Shown piece after piece: positions 43,725 through 51,532 of a DNA stretch of 64,000 nt. The stretch is from CAZMOK01 sp964567785 (lineage in GTDB: Bacteria > Bacteroidota > Bacteroidia > Bacteroidales > JAGOPY01): the NCBI GenBank assembly GCA_964567785.1, contig CAZMOK010000010.1, positions 4,718 to 68,717 of the forward strand, written 5' to 3'. Position 1 is the first letter of the stretch. Every line of letters starts with the position of its first letter. The notes beneath the pieces were generated by a model. That model worked only from the letters and a program-made list of their open reading frames with translations, made no database searches and was not told where the DNA came from. Both the position numbers and the translations under genes were made by a program.

Positions 43725-44495
43725 TCAAGCATTCACTGGTTTTTCCTTTTGGTCGGATACTGCCAGAGCATAGATCACAAGGCCGAATCCGATCTTGTTA
43801 ACAGCATCGCCGATATTATAAACTACATCCATGAATGCTGCATCCACACCAAGGCTCATTCCGAATAGTCCTCCTTCCGTACCGAAGATATAACCCAGCG
43901 GATAAATAGCCCAGCCTACGAGTACGAACCAGGCAAGTATCCTGTTCGCTCTCTTTACAGCGCCACCAGCCTTATTGGCAAGTCTGGCAACTTCACCGCC
44001 CCAGATAAGGTAAACGATGTAAAAATAAGCAACACCGCTGAGTGCACCCCAGATCCAGCTCTGAGCTTCATCTTTATAAATTCCTTCACCGATATAACCA
44101 AGGACAAGCATAATCACACTGGCAGCTATAAGCTTCCAGAGCAATCCAAGCCTGGCACCGGCTTTCTTGGTGATAAGATAAAACTCAACAGCCATCAAGG
44201 GGACAGTTAAGAGCCAGTCGACGTAACGGAAAAATGTCGGAGATTCTTGCGTGTCCATATAGAATCCACGCATGTAATAATAATGCACTGCTGCAATGAA
44301 TGTGATCAATCCTGAAATCAGGAGTGATGTCCTCCACTTTGGATTGATATTTCTCATTTCCAGCCAGAAAAATGCTGTTGCACCCATCATAGCCATACTT
44401 CCTATAAAAAAAGTAAAGGCTACAATCGAGTTTAGGGAGCTGGGATTGGTAAGAAGCTCAGCTCCAAGTCCTGCGTCTGTCATCATAGCGATCAT
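43725..44495 (-). CDS. Proteorhodopsin-type light-driven proton pump
   Basis: A 256-aa seven-helix rhodopsin. The retinal Schiff-base lysine is Lys234 in GDAVNKIGFG, with counter-ion Asp230. The helix C motif is Asp93, Thr97 and Glu104 in RYVDWLLTVPLMAVEF, corresponding to D97/T101/E108 of proteorhodopsin (DTE, a proton pump). His71 matches the helix B histidine (H75). The spectral position 105 is Met101, known from green-absorbing flavobacterial pumps. Retinal must come from elsewhere: no beta-carotene dioxygenase gene is in the window. Upstream, TTAGTTTG matches the -7 consensus at seven of eight positions. Confidence 0.95.
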   Translation of the reverse strand: MIAMMTDAGLGAELLTNPSSLNSIVAFTFFIGSMAMMGATAFFWLEMRNINPKWRTSLLISGLITFIAAVHYYYMRGFYMDTQESPTFFRYVDWLLTVPLMAVEFYLITKKAGARLGLLWKLIAASVIMLVLGYIGEGIYKDEAQSWIWGALSGVAYFYIVYLIWGGEVARLANKAGGAVKRANRILAWFVLVGWAIYPLGYIFGTEGGLFGMSLGVDAAFMDVVYNIGDAVNKIGFGLVIYALAVSDQKEKPVNA

Positions 44496-44656
44496 ATTTT
44501 TATTATTTAACAGTTAAGTTGTTGATTCAGATGACAAACTAACATACCAAGTAATATTTTTGTTTAACATTTTATTACATATTTTAAACATTTATATTTT
44601 TAGCTATGTATGATTCTCCTAAGAATAATTACGGTAAATATTGTCGTTAATGCTTA

Positions 44657-44664
44657 TATATTTG
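44657..44664 (+). promoter_or_regulatory. Bacteroidota -7 element upstream of PhzF-family gene
   Basis: TATATTTG fits TAnnTTTG exactly, 32 bases before the ATG. A GGAGG sequence about 10 bases before the ATG is an unusual Shine-Dalgarno-like element for this phylum. Confidence 0.45.
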
Positions 44665-44696
44665 CATGAAAATTCTGGTACCGGAGGAATCTAATA

Positions 44697-45488
44697 ATGA
44701 AAACCCTCAAGATCTATAAGATTGACGCTTTCGCTGAAAAATTATTCTCGGGAAATCCGGCCGCAATTGTAATGCTGGATGAATGGCTCAGTGATGAGGT
44801 CATGCAGAAAATTGGAGCCGAGAACAACCTATCCGAAACAGCTTTTGTACTAAAAAATCATACTCATTATGATATAAGATGGTTTACCCCAACGGTTGAA
44901 ATAGACCTGTGCGGTCATGCTACACTGGCAGCGGCATATGTTCTTCTTAATTTTTATGAAAAGGATTCTGATGTAATTCATTTCCACTCGCATATAAGCG
45001 GTCAGCTAAAGGTCACAAGGGAAGGCGAGCTTTACCATCTCGATTTTCCAGCCGATAAGGTACACGAAACAAACTTACCCGAAAGCCTGATGAAAGGGGT
45101 AAGAAAGATCCCGGTGGAAACTTATCGTGGAAAATCAGATTATATGCTTGTATACAGGAGCCAGAAAGAAATAGAGTTAATAAAACCTGATTTCGATACC
45201 ATTTCAAGAGTAGATGCCAGAGGAATCATTGTTACAGCCCACGGCGATGAACAGGACTTTGTAACCAGGTTCTTTGCTCCGCAATCGGGGATTGCTGAAG
45301 ATTCCGTAACCGGGTCTGCTCATACTTGCCTGATACCCTATTGGTCAGAAAAACTTGGAAAGAAAAAGCTGACCGCACGACAACTGTCGAAAAGAGGGGG
45401 TATTATACATTGTGAAGATTGCGGAGACAGGGTTAAGATAGGGGGACATGCACAGCTTTACCTCGTAGGAGAGATCCATTACAGATAA
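44697..45488 (+). CDS. PhzF-family isomerase
   Basis: A 263-aa protein of the diaminopimelate epimerase-like PhzF fold. YKIDAFAEKLFSGNPAAIVM opens the protein, catalytic Glu lies in NNLSETAFV, RWFTPTVEIDLCGHATLAAA is the strongest signature, and SGIAEDSVTGSAHTCLIPYW closes the second half. No phenazine genes are near, so a general isomerase role is more likely than phenazine synthesis. Divergent from the rhodopsin gene. Confidence 0.88.
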   Translation: MKTLKIYKIDAFAEKLFSGNPAAIVMLDEWLSDEVMQKIGAENNLSETAFVLKNHTHYDIRWFTPTVEIDLCGHATLAAAYVLLNFYEKDSDVIHFHSHISGQLKVTREGELYHLDFPADKVHETNLPESLMKGVRKIPVETYRGKSDYMLVYRSQKEIELIKPDFDTISRVDARGIIVTAHGDEQDFVTRFFAPQSGIAEDSVTGSAHTCLIPYWSEKLGKKKLTARQLSKRGGIIHCEDCGDRVKIGGHAQLYLVGEIHYR

Positions 45489-45505
45489 TTTATGTGTCAT
45501 AAGAC

Positions 45506-45536
45506 TTGACCTCCCTTCCTTCAGTTAATACCTTTG
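45506..45536 (+). promoter_or_regulatory. Complete Bacteroidota promoter (-33 and -7)
   Basis: TTG at 45506-45508 and TACCTTTG at 45529-45536 are separated by 20 bases, matching the TTG-N19/20-TAnnTTTG consensus. The ATG of the next gene is at 45587. Confidence 0.6.
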
Positions 45537-45586
45537 CTGCTTCCCATATGTCAACGGACTCTTTTAAAATTTAAAGAATCAGCAAC

Positions 45587-46510
45587 ATGCAGACTATACT
45601 TGGTTCAGGCGGTGCCATCGGCGCTGGCCTGGCAAAAGAATTATTGAATTTCACTAAAGACATCAGGCTTGTAAGCAGGAATCCTGAGAAGGTCAACGAA
45701 ACGGATCTACTTTTCCCTGCCGACCTTACCAACAAAGAACAGGTAATGAATGCAGTAAAGGGTTCCGACATCGTATACCTGACGGTTGGCCTCCCTTACA
45801 GTAAAAAGGTATGGAAGGAAACCTGGCCAAAGATCATGCACAATACAATAGAGGCCTGTAAAAAACACAACTCCAAACTGGTTTTCTTCGACAACATTTA
45901 CATGTACGATAAAACCAGCCTTAACGGGATGAATGAAAAAACACCGGTCAATCCTCCCAGTAAAAAGGGAGAGGTCAAGGCCAAGATCAGAAAAATGTTG
46001 CTTGACGAAATAGAGGCAGGCAATGTCAAAGCACTGATTGCAAGAAGCGCGGATTTTTATGGCCCGGGGATAGGAAATAGCATCCTTCAGGAGGGAGCCG
46101 TAAAACCTCTTTCAAAAGGTAAAAAAGCTAACTGGTTCGGTTCGCTCGATAAAAAACACTCATTCACCTATACACCGGATGCAGCAAAAGCAACAGCCCT
46201 GTTAGGCAATACCGATAAGGCATATGGAAAGGAATGGCATCTGCCAACTGCCGACAATCCACCAACAGGCAGGGAATGGATAGAAGCATTTGCCAATGAG
46301 TTCGGTGTGAAGCCTAAGTCCCAGGTAGGTTCAAAATTCATTATCAGTGTTTTAGGACTTTTCAACCCGCTAATGAAAGAGATGACCGAAATGATATACC
46401 AATACGACAGAGACTATGTTTTCGACAGCTCCAGGTTCGAAAAGGAATTCGATATGAAACCCACTCCCTACTCAGAAGGGATCAAAAAAGTAGCCGAATC
46501 TTTTAAATAA
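45587..46510 (+). CDS. Atypical SDR, NAD-dependent epimerase/dehydratase-like
   Basis: A 307-aa Rossmann-fold protein. The nucleotide motif is LGSGGAIGAGLAKEL. DLTNKEQVMNAVKGSDIVY marks the extended/atypical SDR pattern, and ARSADFYGPGIGNS is a further signature. The catalytic Tyr/Lys pair of classical SDRs is not obvious. The C-terminal half resembles Bacteroidota NAD-dependent epimerases of unknown substrate. It lies 98 bp after the PhzF gene with its own promoter. Confidence 0.82.
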   Translation: MQTILGSGGAIGAGLAKELLNFTKDIRLVSRNPEKVNETDLLFPADLTNKEQVMNAVKGSDIVYLTVGLPYSKKVWKETWPKIMHNTIEACKKHNSKLVFFDNIYMYDKTSLNGMNEKTPVNPPSKKGEVKAKIRKMLLDEIEAGNVKALIARSADFYGPGIGNSILQEGAVKPLSKGKKANWFGSLDKKHSFTYTPDAAKATALLGNTDKAYGKEWHLPTADNPPTGREWIEAFANEFGVKPKSQVGSKFIISVLGLFNPLMKEMTEMIYQYDRDYVFDSSRFEKEFDMKPTPYSEGIKKVAESFK

Positions 46511-46659
46511 CATCAAAGCAAAAAAATAAACTGGATTTCACATTGGATTCCAGGTGCCTCATTGTGAACACATTACCCTCCGATCTGTTTATTTTGGTTA
46601 AAAGAAATTTATAAAAATCTGTCAGGATTTTTGGATATCAACGACTAACCAAAAAAAAC

Positions 46660-47649
46660 ATGGTCATGAAAAAACTATTTACTCTTATTTTCCTTTCCCT
46701 CTTAACGATCCCTTTATTATCCCAGGTAGACCGTAAGGTCATAGTTGAGCACTTTACGAACACAAGGTGCAGTGTTTGTGCATCCAAGAATCCGGCACTA
46801 TTCGAACTTCTTGATGATAACCCTGAAGTATTACATATAGCTTTCCATCCCAGCTCCCCTTATTCAAACTGCATCTTTTCAGAACACAATCCGGTTGAAA
46901 ATGATGCCAGAACAAATTACTACGGGATTTACGGAGGAACGCCCAGAGTAATATTACAAGGCGATGTGATTGGTTTTCAAACCCCTATACTGACTCAGCA
47001 ACAGCTTGAGGCACAACTTGGAATGATGTCTGATTACTCGATTACTATAGAACAGGAAGAACAGGATGGTGCAGGGGTGGATGTAACCATTGAAATTGAA
47101 AAAGTGAGCGGTTCGTCTGACAACCTGAATCTTTATGCAGTCATTGTGGAAGAATTCATTGATTATACCTCTCCCAATGGTGAAGACGGCCATCATAATG
47201 TTTTTCGCAGGGTTCTTGCCGACGAGGTTGTATCACTTCCTTCAGCAGGGAACAGCACAACTGTAGAAAAAACATATACTCTCGACCCTCAATGGGGTGA
47301 AACACAAATGTATGTTCTTGCCATGCTGCAGGAATCATCTACAAACGATATCCTGCAAGCAGAAAAGTCTGCAAACCTGACAGGTGGTCCCTCTTTCATT
47401 TCAGAAAGTGCCGGTAATAAGATAGATAACCTCTTCTTTCCCAACCCGGCAAAGGATATAGTAAGGATTAACCCGGAATATGACGGCAGATTTACAAGTG
47501 CACGCGTTTATAATATTTATGGACAGTTTATAGGAAGTTATACCGTTGAAGATGAAATCGACCTGGCCAATCTGGATCAGGGGCAGTACGTCATTCTATT
47601 AACTGATAAAAGTGGTGAGCGGATTTACACGAGGATTTTGAAACATTAA
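46660..47649 (+). CDS. Exported Omp28/thioredoxin-like protein with T9SS tail
   Basis: A 329-aa protein with a signal peptide ending at LLSQ (two adjacent starts, 46660 and 46666, are possible). The mature N-terminus is a thioredoxin-like fold of the Omp28 type: KVIVEHFTNTRCSVCASKNP with a CxxC motif, then GGTPRVILQGD. The T9SS sorting domain begins at LFFPNPAKDIVRI. Omp28-like proteins are surface-exposed; a redox role of CSVC is plausible but not shown. Confidence 0.85.
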   Translation: MVMKKLFTLIFLSLLTIPLLSQVDRKVIVEHFTNTRCSVCASKNPALFELLDDNPEVLHIAFHPSSPYSNCIFSEHNPVENDARTNYYGIYGGTPRVILQGDVIGFQTPILTQQQLEAQLGMMSDYSITIEQEEQDGAGVDVTIEIEKVSGSSDNLNLYAVIVEEFIDYTSPNGEDGHHNVFRRVLADEVVSLPSAGNSTTVEKTYTLDPQWGETQMYVLAMLQESSTNDILQAEKSANLTGGPSFISESAGNKIDNLFFPNPAKDIVRINPEYDGRFTSARVYNIYGQFIGSYTVEDEIDLANLDQGQYVILLTDKSGERIYTRILKH

Positions 47650-47673
47650 CTATTGATTATTAGCACCTTAGGA

Positions 47674-47831
47674 TGTTTTACTCGGGTTAGGCCCGCTATT
47701 TAACATAATATTTCACTCAGTGACTATAGTTACTGGGTGAAAAAATTCCCGGAACAGTTTTTTCAGCACTTCACTGAGTGACTATAGTCACTGGTTGAAA
47801 TTTTAATATTTACCCCCGCTAAATGTTTTAA
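47674..47831. repeat. TGACTATAGTCA-family palindromes before the gap
   Basis: Units CAGTGACTATAGTTACTGGG (about 47718) and GAGTGACTATAGTCACTGG (about 47776), with a TTAACATAATATTT tail near 47700. The final 55 bases (47777-47831) are repeated exactly after the gap. Confidence 0.8.
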
Positions 47832-47931
47832 NNNNNNNNNNNNNNNNNNNNNNNNNNNNNNNNNNNNNNNNNNNNNNNNNNNNNNNNNNNNNNNNNNNNN
47901 NNNNNNNNNNNNNNNNNNNNNNNNNNNNNNN
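47832..47931. other. Assembly gap (100 N)
   Basis: Exactly 100 N residues. The 55 bases before it (47777-47831) and the 55 bases after it (47932-47986) are identical, which suggests unmerged contig ends that overlap by one assembly k-mer. Sequence in 47650-48025 otherwise holds only palindromes and the cydA leader. Confidence 0.95.
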
Positions 47932-47986
47932 AGTGACTATAGTCACTGGTTGAAATTTTAATATTTACCCCCGCTAAATGTTTTAA
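47932..47986. repeat. Exact copy of the 55 bases preceding the gap
   Basis: Starts with AGTGACTATAGTCACTGG and ends CCGCTAAATGTTTTAA. It is identical to 47777-47831, and both copies end exactly at the gap edge or contig edge. Confidence 0.9.
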
Positions 47987-48025
47987 TTTTTTTAACATCT
48001 TTGTAATACCTAAAACCAAATTACC

Positions 48026-49396
48026 ATGGATGTTGAAATTCTCTCCCGGGTGCAATTTGCCTTTACCGTTGCATTTCATTACATATACCCTCCCATAACC
48101 ATTGGGTTGGGTCTTATAATGGTCATTATGGAAGGCCAGTACCTCCGAACCGGCAATAAGATCTATGAAACAATGGCAAGGTTCTGGACAAAGATCTTTG
48201 CCCTGACTTTCGGTATAGGGGTGGCAACCGGTATTGTCATGGAATTTGAGTTCGGGACCAACTGGGCAACCTACTCGAGATTCGTAGGCGATGTTTTTGG
48301 AAGCGCCCTTGCCGCGGAGGGCATTTTTGCCTTTGCCCTTGAGAGCGGGTTCCTTGGAGTGCTGCTTTTCGGATGGAACCGGGTCAGTCCTAAAGTACAC
48401 TTCATCTCCACAATAGGGGTTTTCGCCGGTTCCATGTTCTCTGCAATATGGATAGTTGTAGCCAATAGCTGGCAGCAAACCCCTGCCGGTTATCATATTG
48501 TTGGTGAAGGAATGAACGCCCGTGCAGAGATAACCGATTTCTGGGCTATGGTATTCAACCCGTCAAGTGTTGACCGGTTACTGCACGTATGGATGGGGGC
48601 TTTCCTTGCCGGCACCTTCCTCGTAATGAGTGTTCATGCATACTACCTTCTTAAGAACCGTCATGTGGAGATCTCTAAAAAAGCATTTAAAATAGCCCTG
48701 GTAATAGCCACAATTTTCTCAATAGGACAGCTTATAACAGGGCACCAGTCGGCCCACGGTGTTGCCGAAAACCAGCCTGCAAAGCTTGCAGCCCTCGAAG
48801 GACATTACGACAAATATGCCGCTGCAGATATGTACCTCTTCGGATGGGTAAACAAATCAGAGCAGGAAGTATACGGCCTCAGGATACCCGGCGGACTGAG
48901 TTTCCTCACGCACTGGGATTTCAACGAACCTGTTAAAGGCCTTAATTATTTTGAAGAAGATGAAAGGCCTTCCGCAGTCAATGCCGTTTTCCAGTTTTAC
49001 CATATCATGATATCGATCGGAATGTTGTTGATAGCCATTACACTGCTGGGATCATTCTTCTGGTGGCGGGGTAAATTGTTCAAAAACCGCTGGTTGCTAT
49101 GGGTCTTTGTCATCGCCGTACTGCTTCCGCAAATATCAAATCAGACCGGATGGTTTGCCGCTGAAATGGGGAGGCAGCCCTGGGTAGTCTATGGACTCTT
49201 AAGGACTTCCGATGCTCTATCAGTTTCAGTTAATGCAAGCCATGTTGTTTTCTCTCTGATAATGTTCACCATAATTTACGTGATACTTTTTGCACTGTTC
49301 ATTTACCTGCTCGACAAAAAGATACGTAAAGGCCCATATGATGAGGGTGTCGACATCTCAAGGTCAAAGCAGCAGGAAATGGCAGAATCAATTTAA
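48026..49396 (+). CDS. cydA: Cytochrome bd quinol oxidase subunit I
   Basis: A 456-aa membrane protein. The haem ligand His is in TVAFHYIYPP near the N-terminus, the second in the segment HVWMGAFLAGTFLVMSVHAY. ANSWQQTPAGYHI and EMGRQPWVVYGLLRTSDA are family signatures. The quinol loop is short. It reduces oxygen to water at high affinity using menaquinol. It lies 14 bp before cydB. Upstream CATCTTTG is a near match to the -7 consensus. Confidence 0.95.
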   Translation: MDVEILSRVQFAFTVAFHYIYPPITIGLGLIMVIMEGQYLRTGNKIYETMARFWTKIFALTFGIGVATGIVMEFEFGTNWATYSRFVGDVFGSALAAEGIFAFALESGFLGVLLFGWNRVSPKVHFISTIGVFAGSMFSAIWIVVANSWQQTPAGYHIVGEGMNARAEITDFWAMVFNPSSVDRLLHVWMGAFLAGTFLVMSVHAYYLLKNRHVEISKKAFKIALVIATIFSIGQLITGHQSAHGVAENQPAKLAALEGHYDKYAAADMYLFGWVNKSEQEVYGLRIPGGLSFLTHWDFNEPVKGLNYFEEDERPSAVNAVFQFYHIMISIGMLLIAITLLGSFFWWRGKLFKNRWLLWVFVIAVLLPQISNQTGWFAAEMGRQPWVVYGLLRTSDALSVSVNASHVVFSLIMFTIIYVILFALFIYLLDKKIRKGPYDEGVDISRSKQQEMAESI

Positions 49397-49410
49397 AGCA
49401 TAAAAACCGC

Positions 49411-50451
49411 ATGGAAATGAGTACATTTTTAGGAATAGATTATCCCACATTATGGTTCCTGGTAGTTGGAGGGCTGTTTTCCGGCTATGCCATCCTGGAT
49501 GGCTTTGATTTAGGAGCAGGGGCCTGGCATTTGTTTTTCAAGGAAGAGGAAAGCCGACGCATTGCGCTTAATGCTGTAGGCCCGGTCTGGGACGGCAACG
49601 AAGTATGGCTGGTAATTGGAGGAGGCGCACTTTTTGCAGGCTTTCCCGAAGCTTATGCATCACTTTTCTCAGCCATGTACATCCCGTTTATGTTGTTCCT
49701 GGGATTCCTCATTTTCAGGGCTGTTTCAATAGAGTTCCGAGGTAAAGAGCCAATGAAGTGGTGGAAAAACCTGTGGGATGTAAGCTACAGCATTTCCAGT
49801 GCAGCTCTTGCCTTACTCCTGGGGGTAGTCCTGGGCAACGTACTCAGGGGAATATCACTGGGCGAAGACTTCGAATTCGCAGGCCATTGGCTTGAATTCC
49901 TGAACCCTTACGCCCTGATGGTTGGCCTCACTACCCTGGCAATGTTCATGGTGCATGGAGCAATCTTCCTTGCTATGAAAACAGAAGGCAGGCTTTTCAA
50001 AAAGGTGGAGAGGTTGTTATGGAGAGCAATATTTTTTCTTGTCGCCACTTTTGTTGTCGTCACTATCCTCTCGATTGCGTTCTTCCCGCACCTGACCGAT
50101 AAATTCATCGATAACCCGGTGTTATTCGTTGTACCGCTGCTTGCTTTTCTCAGCATAGCTAATGTTCCCAGGCTTGCCAGCAAGAAGAAGTACCTCCAAT
50201 CGTTCCTGTTCTCTGCCCTGTCTATCAGCTTTTTACTGATTCTGGTAGCTATTGAGCTGTTCCCGATTGTGATACTTTCAACAATTGATCAAGCTTATAA
50301 CCTTACAGTTTACAATGCCGCGTCATCTGACAAGGCTCTCGGTATAATGCTAACTATAGTGGCTATTGGCGGGCCTCTTGTGATCGTCTATACCGTATTC
50401 GTTTACAGGACTTTCTGGGGTAAGGTGAAACTGGATGAAACTAGTTATTGA
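49411..50451 (+). CDS. cydB: Cytochrome bd quinol oxidase subunit II
   Basis: A 346-aa membrane protein with YAILDGFDLGAGAWHLFF, the signature of the subunit, then GPVWDGNEVWLVIGGGALFAGFP and FRGKEPMKWWKNLWD. It forms the bd oxidase with CydA and is needed for haem insertion and stability. It starts 14 bp after cydA and precedes the DUF169 gene by 20 bp. Confidence 0.95.
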   Translation: MEMSTFLGIDYPTLWFLVVGGLFSGYAILDGFDLGAGAWHLFFKEEESRRIALNAVGPVWDGNEVWLVIGGGALFAGFPEAYASLFSAMYIPFMLFLGFLIFRAVSIEFRGKEPMKWWKNLWDVSYSISSAALALLLGVVLGNVLRGISLGEDFEFAGHWLEFLNPYALMVGLTTLAMFMVHGAIFLAMKTEGRLFKKVERLLWRAIFFLVATFVVVTILSIAFFPHLTDKFIDNPVLFVVPLLAFLSIANVPRLASKKKYLQSFLFSALSISFLLILVAIELFPIVILSTIDQAYNLTVYNAASSDKALGIMLTIVAIGGPLVIVYTVFVYRTFWGKVKLDETSY

Positions 50452-50471
50452 TCTTCCAAAATTGACCTTTT

Positions 50472-51197
50472 ATGCAACCTGACTATACCTACTTTAAAGA
50501 AAAACTAGACCTCACCACCCCTCTGATCGGGGTATATGACACCAATGAAGACCCTCTTTTCACTAATTACAAGGAACCTGATCCTTCAAAGCATGTATGC
50601 TTTTTTGCCTATTATAAATCATGGATAAACGGTAAAATGACCCGTTTAAGCGAGTCCAGTTACGGGTGTGGGGGTTGCGGTTCCTGGTGGTTCGACCAGA
50701 CTACCCGCAGCAGGGCAGAGTATCTTGATTTCCTGGCGAATGAGGAAGGCCTGAAAGCATCGGAAGAACTGATGGGTGAATGGTTTGACAAAGTAAAGAG
50801 GTTCAGGCCGAAAAATCGCTACCTGTATGTAGGCCCCCTGGTAAAGGAGGCATATGACAGGCTTGAAACGGTAACATTTTTTGTTAATCCCGACCAGCTC
50901 AGTGTACTTTTTACGGGTGCACAGTATCACAGTAAGCCATCGGACCCTGCGCCTGTTGTTGCAGAGTTTGGATCTGGTTGCATGGAGATGCTCACACTGG
51001 TTTCACCTTATAAGGAGCCTAAAGCGATGATCGGTTCCATGGACATGGCCATGCGGCAATATCTTCCGCCTGACATCATAGCATTTACAGTAAACAAGCC
51101 CATGTTTGAAAGACTTTGCAGGCTCGACGAAAAAAGCTTCCTCGGGAAGCCCTTTCTTCAGAACCTGAGAAAGTCCAGGGGAGGAAGCCTGGGCTAG
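50472..51197 (+). CDS. DUF169 protein
   Basis: A 241-aa soluble protein with several conserved cysteines: GCGGCGSWW near residue 65 and FGSGCMEMLT near 170. The spread of conserved Cys and Gly residues (ESSYGCGGCGSW; GSMDMAMRQYLPPDIIAFTV) matches the DUF169 family, often found in anaerobes and near redox genes. It is 20 bp downstream of cydB and probably co-transcribed. Metal or cofactor binding is suggested by the Cys motifs, not shown. Confidence 0.82.
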   Translation: MQPDYTYFKEKLDLTTPLIGVYDTNEDPLFTNYKEPDPSKHVCFFAYYKSWINGKMTRLSESSYGCGGCGSWWFDQTTRSRAEYLDFLANEEGLKASEELMGEWFDKVKRFRPKNRYLYVGPLVKEAYDRLETVTFFVNPDQLSVLFTGAQYHSKPSDPAPVVAEFGSGCMEMLTLVSPYKEPKAMIGSMDMAMRQYLPPDIIAFTVNKPMFERLCRLDEKSFLGKPFLQNLRKSRGGSLG

Positions 51198-51198
51198 A

Positions 51199-51423
51199 TC
51201 AAGCTCCCGTTTTTTTCTCGTCCTTCTTGCAATTCAGCCTCATTACAAAACAAAATATCCCAAAGAAGAGGAAAGAATTGGCAATATAGAACCAGTTATA
51301 GAAGTTCCTTACTCCGAGAAACTCCCCTTCCACGAGGAATCCTATAACTCCACCAAGTATCAGCAAGCCACCTACCAGGCCGCCAGCAAGACCCAAATAC
51401 CTTAACAATCCGGAAATATTCAT
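51199..51423 (-). CDS. Small membrane protein
   Basis: A 74-aa protein with two hydrophobic segments (LLRYLGLAGGLVGGLLILGG and FYIANSFLFFGIFCFVM) and a charged Lys-rich C-terminus. No family recognised. Its stop codon is one base after the stop of the convergent DUF169 gene. Confidence 0.65.
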   Translation of the reverse strand: MNISGLLRYLGLAGGLVGGLLILGGVIGFLVEGEFLGVRNFYNWFYIANSFLFFGIFCFVMRLNCKKDEKKTGA

Positions 51424-51532
51424 CAGACAGAATTTTTGGTTTTCCCAAATTTAATAAAATGAGAGAGCGATTGCAACAGGCCGAAAGATCATAATCAATT
51501 ACTACCTTTACACCCCTAAAAACCAGATTAAG

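Noticed and set aside
47828..48496. Minus-strand open frame running into the N gap
   Set aside because: Lies opposite the start of cydA and includes the gap as unknown residues; not a gene.
50472..51197. A third cytochrome bd subunit downstream of cydB
   Set aside because: The product is a soluble Cys-rich DUF169 protein of 241 aa, not a small single-helix CydX-type peptide.
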